Shown here: positions 28,255 to 37,721 of the stretch, piece by piece
Layout of the letters: the number at the start of each line of letters is the position of its first letter
Numbering within the stretch: the stretch's first letter is position 1
Source: Ectothiorhodospira shaposhnikovii
GTDB lineage: Bacteria; Pseudomonadota; Gammaproteobacteria; Ectothiorhodospirales; Ectothiorhodospiraceae
Length of the DNA stretch: 64,000 nt
Reading direction: 5' to 3'
NCBI RefSeq assembly: GCF_016584105.1
Contig: NZ_NRSM01000002.1
Coordinates: forward strand, 62,001 to 126,000
Translations under genes and position numbers: made by a program
The notes under the pieces: generated by a model
Seen by the model: only the letters and a program-made list of their open reading frames with translations
What the model was told of the DNA's origin: nothing
The model's database searches: none

Positions 28255-28902
28255 ATGAACAACCACAAGCGCCGGGAGATCTTCACCCGCTGGCGGGCGG
28301 CCAACCCCCGGCCCACCACGGAACTGAACTACCGCACCCCCTTTGAGTTGCTGATCGCCGTGATCCTTTCGGCCCAGGCCACCGACAAGGGTGTCAACAA
28401 GGCCACGGCCCTGCTGTTTCCCGTGGCCAACACCCCCCAGGCCATCCTCGACCTGGGGCTGGAAGGACTCAAGGACCATATCCGCACCATCGGCCTTTAC
28501 AACAGCAAGGCGGAAAACATCATCAGGACCTGCCGTATCCTGGTGGATCAGTGGCAGGGTGAAGTACCCCGTGAACGGGCCGCCCTGGAGGCCCTGCCCG
28601 GAGTCGGACGCAAAACCGCCAACGTGGTGCTGAACACCGCCTTCGGCGAGCCCACCATCGCCGTCGACACCCACATCTTCCGTGTGGCCAACCGCACCGG
28701 CATCGCCCCGGGCAAGACGCCCCTGGAGGTGGAAACGCGCCTGCTCAAGGTGGTGCCCGCGGAGTTCAAGCGAGACGCCCATCACTGGCTGATCCTCCAC
28801 GGACGCTATACTTGTACCGCGCGCTCACCCAAGTGCGGGCAATGCATGATCACCGATCTATGTGATTTCAAGGACAAGACGCCCGCCTCCCCAAACCGGT
28901 GA
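28255..28902 (+). CDS. nth: Endonuclease III (DNA glycosylase/AP lyase)
   Basis: A 215-residue base-excision repair enzyme that removes oxidised pyrimidines. The helix-hairpin-helix LPGVGRKTANVVL near residue 114 contains the catalytic lysine. The catalytic aspartate is in VDTHIFRV near 138. The 4Fe-4S loop is CTARSPKCGQCMITDLC near 187-203. Its position directly after rnfABCDGE is a conserved gammaproteobacterial arrangement and may help supply reduced or intact clusters. Confidence 0.97.
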   Translation: MNNHKRREIFTRWRAANPRPTTELNYRTPFELLIAVILSAQATDKGVNKATALLFPVANTPQAILDLGLEGLKDHIRTIGLYNSKAENIIRTCRILVDQWQGEVPRERAALEALPGVGRKTANVVLNTAFGEPTIAVDTHIFRVANRTGIAPGKTPLEVETRLLKVVPAEFKRDAHHWLILHGRYTCTARSPKCGQCMITDLCDFKDKTPASPNR

Positions 28903-28939
28903 TGGACTGAAGGCTCAAGCGGGAGGATCGGCGGATCGA

Positions 28940-28953
28940 CTGACCATGGTCAG
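28940..28953. promoter_or_regulatory. 14-bp perfect palindrome, possible operator
   Basis: CTGACCATGGTCAG is a perfect palindrome in the 240-bp space between nth and the PAS-GGDEF-EAL gene. It could be a repressor or activator site for the downstream gene. A palindrome of this size also arises by chance a few times in 64 kb, so the call is weak. Apart from it I see no clear -35/-10 pair or terminator in this gap. Confidence 0.25.
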
Positions 28954-29142
28954 CAAGCGGATGCTGTGACATGCTGACCCTTGCAGCTGAGAGACGAGGC
29001 ATGCAAACAGGATGTGTGGCAATGGATACGCTATGTCCTCGGGCGAAAGCCAGGCTCGCCCGACACGACCCCCCAGCCCCTGCATGACCGGGCAACAGGC
29101 CGGGGTTCCAGGGTGGTCATACCGTCAAAGGGGAACGTCCCG

Positions 29143-32100
29143 ATGACCGAACTGGCCAATCATGCCGAAAAGACCCGTTACCTCTATGAGGGGTTGCCCG
29201 CCACCGTAATAATCTCCATCGGCGCGGCGGCCATCCTGGCCCTGATTCATCTGCCGGTGCTGCCGGCACCCGTGTTGCTGGGATGGTTCTGCCTCATCCT
29301 GCTGGTTGCCCTGGTACGGTGCGGACTGTGGCTGGCCTACAAGCGTACCGACACCCCCGAACGCCCCGCCTGGCTGAAGCGCTTCAGGGCCACCACCCTG
29401 GCCGCCGGCATCGGCTGGGGCATCGGCAGCGCCCTGCTCACCCAATCCGGTGACCTGAACTATCAGGCCTTTCTGGCCTTCGCCATTGCCGGCATCACCT
29501 CAGGGGCCATGATCGCACTGGCCACCGACCGGGTGTCCACCCTGTTCCTGATCGCCCCCATGCTCGTTCCCCTGGCCATTGCATTGCTGCTGCAGAACGA
29601 GGCCCTGTCCGTGACGGCCGGATTGATCGTCTGCCTCTTCCTGCTGTTCGTCTTCGTCAGTGCGACACGCATTCAGGCCAGCTTCAACGAAAATATCCGT
29701 TTGCGGATTCAGGCCGAGGCCCAGCGAGCCACGATCCTGGACAATGAGTTGCGCTGGCGCTTTGCCCTGGAGGGCAGCAATCAGGGACTGTGGGACTGGA
29801 ATCTCGTCAGTAACCAGTCTTACCACTCGCCCCGCTGGTCTCTCATGCTGGGGCATGCGCCGAATGAGGTGGAATCCACTTTCAGGGCCTGGGAAGAGCG
29901 TCTGCACCCGGAGGACCGTGACAGGGTCCTGGAAGACCTGAGGCGACATCTGGACGGTCATACCCCGGTTTATGAGTCGGAGTACCGCCTTCGCTGCAAG
30001 GACGGCGGTTATCTTTGGATTTTGGACCAGGGACAGGTGATCAGCCGGGATCACGAAGGCCGACCCACCCGCATGATCGGTGTGCACCAGGATATCCATC
30101 GCCGAAAGGAGGCGGAACGTCAACTTCGGGAAGAACGCCGCTTGTTTGCCACCGGCCCGGTGATGCTCATCATCTGGGAGTCGGTGGAGACCGGGCGCAT
30201 CCTCTATGCCTCGGAGAATGCCATTGATCTGCTGGGATATTCGCCGGACGAGTTGCGGGCGCCGGGATTCTGCTTTGACGATCTGATCCATCAGAAAGAC
30301 CGCGCGCGGATACTCGAAGAACACCGGGAGCACATGGAAGCCGGATCGACCCAGTTCGAGCAATCCTATCGCCTGCGGCACAAGTCCGGCCATTACCGGT
30401 GGTTCTACGACTTCACTCGCCCGGAACTGGATGACACCGGAGACATGAGGCATCTGCAGGGTTATCTGTTCGACCAGACCCGCATCAAGGAAGTGGAGGC
30501 GGCACTTGCCGAAAGTGAACGCTACAACCGCGCCCTGCTGGAAGCGATACCCGATCTGATGTTCCGCCTGAGCCATGACGGCCGGTATCTGGCCTGGCAT
30601 GCGGGCCAGAAAGACTCCCTCTACAGATCCCCCGAATCATTCCTGCACAAAAGCGTGACCGAAGTGCTGCCCCTGGAAACCGCCATTCGTGTTCAGGAGG
30701 CCATTCGACGGGTATTGGCAGAGGATCGCATGCATTTCGTGGAGTACACGCTGGATATAGACGGCACCCCGCGGACCTTCGAAGCCCGGCTGGTGAAGCT
30801 GAACAGGCGGGAAGTCGTGGCGGTCATTCGGGATGTGACCGAAGACAAGCAGGCCAATGAGCGCATTGCACACATGGCCTTCTATGATGCGCTGACCCAG
30901 CTCCCCAATCGGCGCATGCTGCTGGATCGACTCACCCAGGCCATGATTTCCAGCAAACGAAACGGTCAGCAGGGTGCCCTGATCTTCATGGATCTGGACC
31001 GGTTCAAGGCCCTGAACGACACCTACGGCCACGGCATGGGAGACCTGCTGCTGCAACAGGTGGGGCAACGTCTGAAGACCTGTGTCAGGGAGGCGGACAC
31101 GGTTGCCCGGCTGGGAGGGGACGAATTCGTGATCATGGTGGAAAACCTGGGACAAAATGAAGAAGATAGCCTGAAAATGGCCCAGGAGATCAGCGCAAAG
31201 ATCTTCAAGGCCTTGAGCGCCCCCTACAACCTCAATGGCCTGGAACATGTCTCGACACCGAGCATCGGCATTAGCCTGTTCGACGGCCATGGGATCAGTA
31301 CCGACGAGGTGCTGCAGCAGGCCGACATGGCCATGTATGAGATCAAACGCCAGGGGCAAGGCGGCATACGTGTCTTCGAATCATCCATTCAGTCATCGCT
31401 GAAAACCCGCTCCATCCTGGCGCATGAACTGCATCAGGCCATGATCAACCAACACCTCGTCCTGCATTATCAGCCCCAGATCGACCATGGTGGCCGTATT
31501 CGCGCCACGGAGGCCTTGCTGCGATGGCACCACCCACGAAGGGGCCTTCTCAATGCCGCCCAGGTGATCCCGGTTGCGGAAGAATCCGGGCTCATGCTCT
31601 CCATCGGGCCATGGATCATTGAGCAGGCCTGCCAGGACATGAAGCGCTGGTCAGAGCATCGGGATTGGGGAAACGTCACGGTGGCCATCAATCTGAGCCG
31701 CCGGCAACTTCGGCAACCGGGGCTGGAACAGGCCATCATCGACACCATTGATAAAACCGGCGTAGACCCTTCTCGCATTCGCCTGGAGCTCAATGAAGAC
31801 GCCCTGTACGGAGACATGGAAGCGACAATCATCAAGATGCGGAAACTCAGGGCCCGCGGCATCCGCTTTTCCCTGGATGATTTCGGGTCCGGAAGACTCT
31901 CTTTCGGAGATCTGCGGCGACTTCCCCTGGACCAGATCAAAATCCATGAAAGCTTCCTCCATCGGGCCATGGATCACGAGGACGATGCCAACCTCCTGCG
32001 TGCCGCGCTGTCCCTGGGCGAGGGTCTGGGCCTGGAAGTCCTGGCGGAAGGGGTGGAAACACCGGAACAGCACGCACTGCTCACCGAGATTGGATACCGA

Positions 32101-32181
32101 ACCTTCCAGGGGCGCCTGTTTGGGGAACCGATGAGCTGGGGGGAGCTGATGAGCCTGGAAGTCACGCATTCCCGGCCCTGA
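29143..32181 (+). CDS. Membrane sensor protein with PAS domains, GGDEF and EAL
   Basis: A 1012-residue c-di-GMP signalling protein. About six membrane helices occupy residues 20-180. Three PAS-type segments follow (about 195-330, 335-465, 465-580), with PAS/PAC signatures such as RCKDGGYLWILDQGQV and VIRDVTEDKQ. The GGDEF domain has an intact ARLGGDEF near 656. The EAL domain has an intact TEALLRW near 785. Downstream EAL motifs vary: SLDDFGSGRLSF, and IKIHES in place of LKIDRS, though the catalytic Lys stays. AAAGGGGA before MTELANH supports this start over the longer frame. The ligands of the sensor parts are unknown. The gene converges on the PilZ gene. Confidence 0.93.
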   Translation: MTELANHAEKTRYLYEGLPATVIISIGAAAILALIHLPVLPAPVLLGWFCLILLVALVRCGLWLAYKRTDTPERPAWLKRFRATTLAAGIGWGIGSALLTQSGDLNYQAFLAFAIAGITSGAMIALATDRVSTLFLIAPMLVPLAIALLLQNEALSVTAGLIVCLFLLFVFVSATRIQASFNENIRLRIQAEAQRATILDNELRWRFALEGSNQGLWDWNLVSNQSYHSPRWSLMLGHAPNEVESTFRAWEERLHPEDRDRVLEDLRRHLDGHTPVYESEYRLRCKDGGYLWILDQGQVISRDHEGRPTRMIGVHQDIHRRKEAERQLREERRLFATGPVMLIIWESVETGRILYASENAIDLLGYSPDELRAPGFCFDDLIHQKDRARILEEHREHMEAGSTQFEQSYRLRHKSGHYRWFYDFTRPELDDTGDMRHLQGYLFDQTRIKEVEAALAESERYNRALLEAIPDLMFRLSHDGRYLAWHAGQKDSLYRSPESFLHKSVTEVLPLETAIRVQEAIRRVLAEDRMHFVEYTLDIDGTPRTFEARLVKLNRREVVAVIRDVTEDKQANERIAHMAFYDALTQLPNRRMLLDRLTQAMISSKRNGQQGALIFMDLDRFKALNDTYGHGMGDLLLQQVGQRLKTCVREADTVARLGGDEFVIMVENLGQNEEDSLKMAQEISAKIFKALSAPYNLNGLEHVSTPSIGISLFDGHGISTDEVLQQADMAMYEIKRQGQGGIRVFESSIQSSLKTRSILAHELHQAMINQHLVLHYQPQIDHGGRIRATEALLRWHHPRRGLLNAAQVIPVAEESGLMLSIGPWIIEQACQDMKRWSEHRDWGNVTVAINLSRRQLRQPGLEQAIIDTIDKTGVDPSRIRLELNEDALYGDMEATIIKMRKLRARGIRFSLDDFGSGRLSFGDLRRLPLDQIKIHESFLHRAMDHEDDANLLRAALSLGEGLGLEVLAEGVETPEQHALLTEIGYRTFQGRLFGEPMSWGELMSLEVTHSRP

Positions 32182-32285
32182 TCCCGGGAGCCGTCAGTCG
32201 ATCATTATCGCCCCATACACATTTCCCCAAGGCAAGTCCCCGGGCGATGTGAAGGGTGAGGGGGATCCCGAAAACGTGCCGGGGC

Positions 32286-33041
32286 TCATACCCGGCGAGC
32301 CGCGTCGTACTGCAGCTCCATCAACAACCGGTTGAGCGAGCGATCCACACTGGGGCTCAGATCCAGGAACAACACCCCCAGACGGATCAGGGACGCACCA
32401 CCCAGGGCTTGCACCGTGCGAACCTCGGCACGGATGTCCGACCACTGCTGGTTGCCGATACGCAGCTGCCGGATCATGAGGGTATCCCCCACGTCGGGGC
32501 ACTCCCCCCCGCGAAGTTCGCACTCCATGCAGACCCCCTGGATGGACAGGTCCGAGGCCCGGCTTTCATGAAGCAGTTCTTCCCCAGCCGCTACCCGCAT
32601 CGCGTCTTCAGGGGCATGGTACTTGACCCCTTCCCGAAACCATAAGACGTGGCTCTCCATGCTGAGGGGGATCTGGACCCTGAAGGCATTACGGCGCTGC
32701 TGATAATCCAGTTCCACAGGCCATTCGCAGACCAGCACATCATCGCCTTCATGGCGATCCATGCGAATCACTCGGGTCTCGAAAAAGACCGGCACCCCCT
32801 GCAGGGCACCTTCCACCGTCAGGGAAATCCCTGCTGACAGCCCTGCCACCAGAGTTGCATCATTAGGGATGTCGAACAGCAACTCCTCCTCATGAAGATT
32901 CTTGTCGATGATCTGTGTCAGCCCCTGCTGCTTCCTGCCGGGCGAGTACATCATGAGCAAGGAGCGTGTCTGTTTCAGCGCATTGAAAATACTGCCCTGA
33001 CGCTTTCGGTTGCGGATGAGGGTAGAGGGTTTCTGGGTCAT
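32286..33041 (-). CDS. YcgR-like PilZ protein (c-di-GMP-responsive flagellar brake)
   Basis: A 251-residue protein with an N-terminal YcgR-type domain (about 35-115) and a C-terminal PilZ domain (about 118-240). The c-di-GMP-binding signature is complete: the arginine motif RRNAFRV near residue 118 and DLSIQGVCME (D/NxSxxG) near 166. In enterobacteria such proteins bind the flagellar motor and slow it when c-di-GMP rises. It lies between a GGDEF-EAL gene and the second Rnf operon. Its 187-bp upstream region contains no obvious sigma-28 promoter. Confidence 0.88.
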   Translation of the reverse strand: MTQKPSTLIRNRKRQGSIFNALKQTRSLLMMYSPGRKQQGLTQIIDKNLHEEELLFDIPNDATLVAGLSAGISLTVEGALQGVPVFFETRVIRMDRHEGDDVLVCEWPVELDYQQRRNAFRVQIPLSMESHVLWFREGVKYHAPEDAMRVAAGEELLHESRASDLSIQGVCMECELRGGECPDVGDTLMIRQLRIGNQQWSDIRAEVRTVQALGGASLIRLGVLFLDLSPSVDRSLNRLLMELQYDAARRV

Positions 33042-33228
33042 CTGGGAAATATCATCGTTATTGTTGGCGTCAGAAACCCGGGCCTCACTACACCGGCCTG
33101 GTCATCCGACACGACAAAAGGATTCTATCCCATCCTGAACAGGCTGACGTGTCAAGACATTACTGTTTTTCTTCTCATTTTCCTTTCACGTCCGCACCAG
33201 CCCCGCCCCACCTGGCAGCCCCGAACAC

Positions 33229-33435
33229 TCACATCGGGGGTGCTGTGTCGCGCCCCTCCCGCTCCCTGGCGCAGGGCGAACCGCACCCGCACTGTCCCGT
33301 GCCACAGCCGCCACCCTCACGAAAAGGGCCCAGCTCGGGCCGCCGCAGGGCAAGACGACGGGCCGCCGCCTGTACCAGCACCCAGCCGGTGAACACCAGG
33401 AAGATCAGACCCACCGCCAGCAGATAGGTCTTCAT
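33229..33435 (-). CDS. Small NqrM-like cysteine-rich membrane protein at the end of the second rnf operon
   Basis: A 68-residue protein starting MKTYLLAVGLIFLVFTG, one membrane helix, followed by a short basic segment and a cysteine cluster GGGCGTGQCGCGSPC. The C-x-C-x3-C ending resembles the CDCPEPC-type motif of NqrM (DUF539). NqrM is needed to insert iron at the cysteines shared by NqrD/NqrE, the homologues of RnfE/RnfA. The start overlaps the rnfA stop (ATGA), so it is surely co-translated. I infer a maturation role for this Rnf complex. The first rnf operon has no such gene. It is short for the family, so the family assignment is moderate. Confidence 0.65.
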   Translation of the reverse strand: MKTYLLAVGLIFLVFTGWVLVQAAARRLALRRPELGPFREGGGCGTGQCGCGSPCAREREGRDTAPPM

Positions 33436-34022
33436 GCCGTGCTGCCGCCCAGCCCCGCAAAGCCCATGAAGGCCAGGGACAGGATGCCCGCCAGCATCAG
33501 GCTCATGGCAGCACCCCGGGCGATGGCCGGCACATCCGCCAGTTCCAGCTTCTCCCGCAGACCCGCCATCAGCACGATGGCAATGATGAAGCCCGCGCCG
33601 GCCCCCAGGCTGTACACCAGGGACTGACTGAAGCTGTACTCGTAGTTGGTCTGGAACAGGGCCACACCCAGGATGGCGCAATTGGTGGTGATCAGGGGCA
33701 GGAAGATCCCCAGCGCCCGGTAAAGGGGCGGGCTGAACCTCTTGATGGTCATCTCCACCAGCTGCACCGCCGAGGCGATCACCGCGATATAGGCGATCAG
33801 GCGCAGGAACTCCAGATTGAAGTGCAGCAGGAACTCATTGATCAACCAGGCCGACACCGAGCTGATCAGCATCACGAAAGCCGTGGCCAGCCCCATGGAA
33901 AAGGCCGTGCTGATCTTGCCGGACACCCCCAGCAAGGGGCAGATCCCCAGAAACAGGGCCAGCACGAAGTTGTTGATGATGGCCGCATTCAGAAAGATGT
34001 AGGTCAGTGAATCAGCGTGCAT
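33432..34022 (-). CDS. rnfA: Rnf complex subunit RnfA (second operon)
   Basis: A 196-residue, six-helix membrane subunit. INNFVLALFLGICPLLGVSG and LITTNCAILGVALF supply the two conserved cysteines. The start MHADSLTYIF lies 11 bases inside the end of rnfE; the longer frame is the rnfE shadow. The sequence differs clearly from the first-operon RnfA, so this is not a recent duplicate. Gene order around it (C-D-G-E-A) matches that of clostridial and other anaerobe Rnf operons. Confidence 0.95.
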   Translation of the reverse strand: MHADSLTYIFLNAAIINNFVLALFLGICPLLGVSGKISTAFSMGLATAFVMLISSVSAWLINEFLLHFNLEFLRLIAYIAVIASAVQLVEMTIKRFSPPLYRALGIFLPLITTNCAILGVALFQTNYEYSFSQSLVYSLGAGAGFIIAIVLMAGLREKLELADVPAIARGAAMSLMLAGILSLAFMGFAGLGGSTA

Positions 34023-34671
34023 GAACACCCGCCTCCCCGGCGCCGGCCGTCTTCTGTTTGAGCTGCCGTTCCTTGACCCAGGCGAACAGGAGCAGCCAGG
34101 CCCCCAGGACGAAGAAGCCGCCCGGCGGCAGCAGCATGATGATCCAGGGCTCGAAGCTTTCGCCGAACACCGGGATGCCCAAGAGGGTGCCGGCCCCGAG
34201 CAGTTCACGCACCGAACCCAGGCACAACAGGGCAATGGTGAAGCCGACACCCATACCCAGGGAGTTCACCAGGGTGGTACTCACCCGGTTGCGGGAGGCA
34301 AATGCCTCGGCCCGGCCCAGGATCATGCAGTTGGCCACGATGAGCTGGATGAAGGCACCCAGGGCATGATAGATCTCCAGGCTGATGGCATGGATCAGAT
34401 AGTCCACCACGGTCACGAAGGTGGCGATGATCACGATGTAGGAGGCGATGCGCACCTCCTTGGGGATGTGCCGGCGCAGCAGCGCCACCAGGGCGGTGGA
34501 GCACAGCAGCACGAAGGTGGTGGCCAGCCCCATGGCCAGGGCATTGATCACGGAGTTGGTCACCGCCAGCACAGGGCACATGCCCAGCAGCATGACGAAC
34601 ACCGGATTCTCCCGCCACAAGCCGATCAGGAAGGTATCCAGACTGATGGGTTTTTCGGTATTGGCCGCCAT
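34012..34671 (-). CDS. rnfE: Rnf complex subunit RnfE (second operon)
   Basis: A 219-residue, six-helix membrane subunit. MLLGMCPVLAVTNSVINALAM and [18 protein letters not shown] contain the conserved cysteines and the RAEAFAS motif of RnfE. It starts two bases after the rnfG stop and overlaps rnfA. The C-terminal tail ends in charged residues. It should pair with RnfA to hold the intramembrane iron-sulfur centre. Confidence 0.95.
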   Translation of the reverse strand: MAANTEKPISLDTFLIGLWRENPVFVMLLGMCPVLAVTNSVINALAMGLATTFVLLCSTALVALLRRHIPKEVRIASYIVIIATFVTVVDYLIHAISLEIYHALGAFIQLIVANCMILGRAEAFASRNRVSTTLVNSLGMGVGFTIALLCLGSVRELLGAGTLLGIPVFGESFEPWIIMLLPPGGFFVLGAWLLLFAWVKERQLKQKTAGAGEAGVHAR

Positions 34672-34673
34672 GT

Positions 34674-35366
34674 TCAGGCGCCTCCTTCAAGCAAGGCCCA
34701 GTACGGTGCCAATTGCGGCAGTACCGTACCGGCACTTTCATTCAGCATGCGTCCGATGGCATTGGCGGAGATGGTGGCCCCGGTAATACCGTCGATCTGC
34801 CAGGGATGTTCCTTGTCACCCTGTTTCACCGTGACGATGGCGTTGGCCAGGCCGGTGCCGGTCGGGTTGAGGCGGGCATCCAGACGCTCGAAGTTGGCCA
34901 CGAAACGGGCATCGGTCTCGATCTTGTCCCCCAGGCCGGGGGTTTCCCGGGTTTCCAGCACGGTCATGCCGACGATGCATTGACAGGACGGGTCATAGCC
35001 GTAGAGGACGCGGATCACGTCCGCATAGCCGCGGGCCGAAGCCTGCAGTGCGATGCCTCTCAGATTTCCCTCGGCATCGTAGGCGGCAAACACCCGCTGC
35101 CCCGGGGCCGGTGCCTCCGCCGCCGGGAACAGGCCCTGGGCGGTGAGCAGGAAGTCCTGACGGCTCACCGCGCCGGGCACCACCCGGAAGACCGCGGCTT
35201 CCAGGGCGCGGCGCTGGTTTTCCGCGATATAGGGCTTGGTGAATTCGAACACGCTCACCACCAGCAACCCCGAAAACAGGGCAATCAACCCCAGAGTGGA
35301 CACCAGTTTGAAGCTGGAAGTGGGAGCCGGGCGTTCCGCGGCAGTGGTCTGGGGGGTGGTGCTCAT
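34674..35366 (-). CDS. rnfG: Rnf complex subunit RnfG (second operon)
   Basis: A 230-residue subunit with one membrane helix (about 20-42) and a periplasmic FMN domain. [19 protein letters not shown] and the flavin site GITGATISANAIG (TGATIS near residue 204) are present. A pair of cysteines in PSCQCIVGM near residue 130 is not typical of the short RnfG and may be an extra metal or disulfide site. The start overlaps the rnfD stop (ATGA). Confidence 0.94.
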   Translation of the reverse strand: MSTTPQTTAAERPAPTSSFKLVSTLGLIALFSGLLVVSVFEFTKPYIAENQRRALEAAVFRVVPGAVSRQDFLLTAQGLFPAAEAPAPGQRVFAAYDAEGNLRGIALQASARGYADVIRVLYGYDPSCQCIVGMTVLETRETPGLGDKIETDARFVANFERLDARLNPTGTGLANAIVTVKQGDKEHPWQIDGITGATISANAIGRMLNESAGTVLPQLAPYWALLEGGA

Positions 35367-36385
35367 GCCGCGTCCCTCCGCTTGCGACTGCCGTAGGGCC
35401 TGGGCTGAGTGACGCGCTCAATCAGCGGCGCCATCGCGTTACCCAGCAGGATGGCGTACATGATCCCCTCCGGCAGACCGCCGAAGAAGCGGATGATCAC
35501 CGCCAGGAAACCGATCAGGATGCCGTAGATCCAGATGCCGGAACGGGTGATGGGCGAGGCCACCATGTCGCTGGCCATGAACATCGCCCCCAGCATCAGG
35601 CCGCCGGACAGCAGCACGAACCAGGGCGTGGGGTAAAACGTGGGATCCATCCAGTAAAACACCGAGGCGGTGACGAAGGCGCTGCCCAGCACCGCGGCCG
35701 GGATGCGCCAGTTCATCATGCCCCGGGCGATCAGATACAGACCACAGACCAGGATCAGGATGGCGGAAGTCTCGCCCACGGAACCCGGCGTCATGCCGGT
35801 GAACAGGGACCAGGCATCCACGTGAATACCTTCGAACTTCCACTGGGCCAGCGGCGTGGCCGCCGTCCAGGCATCCACCGGGGCCGGCGTGGTGAAGGGC
35901 ATGGCCAGGGTGGACGGCAGGAACTCGGTGAACCGGTCCGGATGACCGGGCACCGTCCAGGTGGAGACGGAAACCGGGAAGGCGGCCTGGGCGAATGCCC
36001 GTCCCACCAGGGCCGGGTTGAACAGGTTGTAGCCCATGCCGCCGAACATCACCTTGGCCAGGGCGATACCAATGAAGCCGGACAGGGCCGCCATCCACAG
36101 GGGAAAGGACGGCGGCAGGGTCAGGGCCAGCAGCAGGCCGGTGATGACGGCACTGAAGTCGGACACGCTGCTGCGCTTGCCGGAGAGCTTGGCGAACAGG
36201 TGTTCGGTCAGGACGCAGGTCACCACGGAGGTGATCAGCAGCGCCAGGGCACTGATGCCGAAGTGATAGACCGAGAAGGCGCAGATGGGCAAAAGGGCAT
36301 AGGTCACGTGGCGCATGATTTGCTCCACGCTGCCCGCCTGCTTCAAGTGCGGCGAGGTCTTGAGTTCGATTTTCAACGGGGTCAC
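35363..36385 (-). CDS. rnfD: Rnf complex subunit RnfD (second operon)
   Basis: A 340-residue multi-pass membrane subunit. FGGMGYNLFNPALVGRAF is the conserved mid-protein motif. AATPLAQWKF carries the FMN-attachment threonine (about T177). The end, with LMLGAMFMASDMVASPIT and FFGGLPEGIMYAILLGNAM, looks more like RnfD of Clostridia and Thermotogales than the first-operon protein. The start is GTG, sharing GTGA with the rnfC stop. The longer frame upstream is the rnfC shadow. Confidence 0.93.
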   Translation of the reverse strand: MTPLKIELKTSPHLKQAGSVEQIMRHVTYALLPICAFSVYHFGISALALLITSVVTCVLTEHLFAKLSGKRSSVSDFSAVITGLLLALTLPPSFPLWMAALSGFIGIALAKVMFGGMGYNLFNPALVGRAFAQAAFPVSVSTWTVPGHPDRFTEFLPSTLAMPFTTPAPVDAWTAATPLAQWKFEGIHVDAWSLFTGMTPGSVGETSAILILVCGLYLIARGMMNWRIPAAVLGSAFVTASVFYWMDPTFYPTPWFVLLSGGLMLGAMFMASDMVASPITRSGIWIYGILIGFLAVIIRFFGGLPEGIMYAILLGNAMAPLIERVTQPRPYGSRKRRDAA

Positions 36386-37719
36386 TTGATGCGCTCCCGG
36401 TTCAGGGACTTGGCGATGCGGAAGTACTGCACCAGGGGGATGTTGGAAGGACAGACATAGCTGCAGCAACCGCACTCGAAGCAGTCATTGAGATGGTAGC
36501 GCTCCTCCATCACCTCGTAGCGGCGCACCGCGGCCAACTTGCCCAGATCGGAGGGATTCAGGCCCACGGGACAGGCCTCCACGCAACGGCCGCAGCGGAT
36601 GCAGGGCTGGATGCGGAGATCCTGCTCCTCCGGATCGGGCAGTACCACCACGCCGGACACCCCCTTGGTGATGGGCACATCCAGGGACGAGACGGTATTA
36701 CCCATCATGGGTCCCCCCAGGATGATGTGGCTGGCGTCACTGCCCGTGAACCCCACGTGCTGGAGCAGATAGCGCAGCGGAGTACCGATGGGCACCCGGT
36801 AATTCCCTGGACGGGTGATGCCTGGGCCGGCCACGGTCACCACCCGCTCCACCAGACCTTCGCCCCGGGGCAGCAGGGTTCCCAACTGGGCCATGGTGCC
36901 CACATTGTTGACCACCACGCCGATGTGATACGGGAAATGCCCGGAAGGGACTTCCCGCCTGAGCAGGGCCTTGATGAGCATCTTCTCCGAGCCCTGGGGG
37001 TATTTGCTGCGGACCTTGCCCACGGAGATGGGGCCTTCCTTGTCCAGTCGGGCCTGCAGGGCCGCGATGGCATCGGGTTTGTCATCCTCCACGCCGATGA
37101 CGGCGCGGGTGGCGCCCAGTGCCTTCATGGCGATGAGGATACCGGCGATGACGGCGTCGGTCTGCTCCAGCATGATGCGGTGATCGGCGCTGAGATAAGG
37201 CTCACACTCGCACCCGTTGACCACCAGGGTGTCGATGTCATACCCATCCGGCACCGACAGTTTCATGTGGGTCGGGAAGGCCGCCCCGCCCTGCCCCACC
37301 AGGCCGATCTCCTGGATGGCCTGGATCAACTGCGGCCGGTTGAGCCGTTCCAGATCCCGGGGCTGGGCCCAATGGATGGCCTGGCTGTCTCCAGGCGCGG
37401 TGCGGATCACGATGGCCTCGGTCTTGGGTCCCCGGGCAGTGGACATGAGTTCGATCCCCTCCACCACCCCGGTCACCGGGGCATGCAGGGGCGCTGACTG
37501 GAAACCATCCGCCTCGGCAATGGGTTGTCCCCGCAACACCTCCTGGTGCTTGACCACCAGAGGCCGGGCAGGCCGGCCAAAATGCTGCTGCAAAGGCATC
37601 ACCATGCGGGGCGCAAAGGGCAACCGGCGAATGGGCTTGTCACGGGTATCTTCCTTCAGCCCGGGGGGATGAACCCCCCGGGGGAAGGTGAGCCCCGTCA
37701 GAAATGACAGGAGGCCCAT
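36382..37719 (-). CDS. rnfC: Rnf complex subunit RnfC (second operon)
   Basis: A 445-residue subunit with a FMN/NADH-binding region (GLVGQGGAAFPTHMKL near 138, NGCECEPYLSADHR near 167). Two 4Fe-4S clusters follow: CIRCGRCVEACP near 377 and CFECGCCSYVCP near 416. It ends soon after the second cluster with no long coiled-coil tail, as in anaerobe-type RnfC. It starts two bases after the nifJ stop, so pyruvate oxidation and the Rnf NADH module are directly coupled at the gene level. Confidence 0.95.
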   Translation of the reverse strand: MGLLSFLTGLTFPRGVHPPGLKEDTRDKPIRRLPFAPRMVMPLQQHFGRPARPLVVKHQEVLRGQPIAEADGFQSAPLHAPVTGVVEGIELMSTARGPKTEAIVIRTAPGDSQAIHWAQPRDLERLNRPQLIQAIQEIGLVGQGGAAFPTHMKLSVPDGYDIDTLVVNGCECEPYLSADHRIMLEQTDAVIAGILIAMKALGATRAVIGVEDDKPDAIAALQARLDKEGPISVGKVRSKYPQGSEKMLIKALLRREVPSGHFPYHIGVVVNNVGTMAQLGTLLPRGEGLVERVVTVAGPGITRPGNYRVPIGTPLRYLLQHVGFTGSDASHIILGGPMMGNTVSSLDVPITKGVSGVVVLPDPEEQDLRIQPCIRCGRCVEACPVGLNPSDLGKLAAVRRYEVMEERYHLNDCFECGCCSYVCPSNIPLVQYFRIAKSLNRERIK

Positions 37720-37721
37720 GG

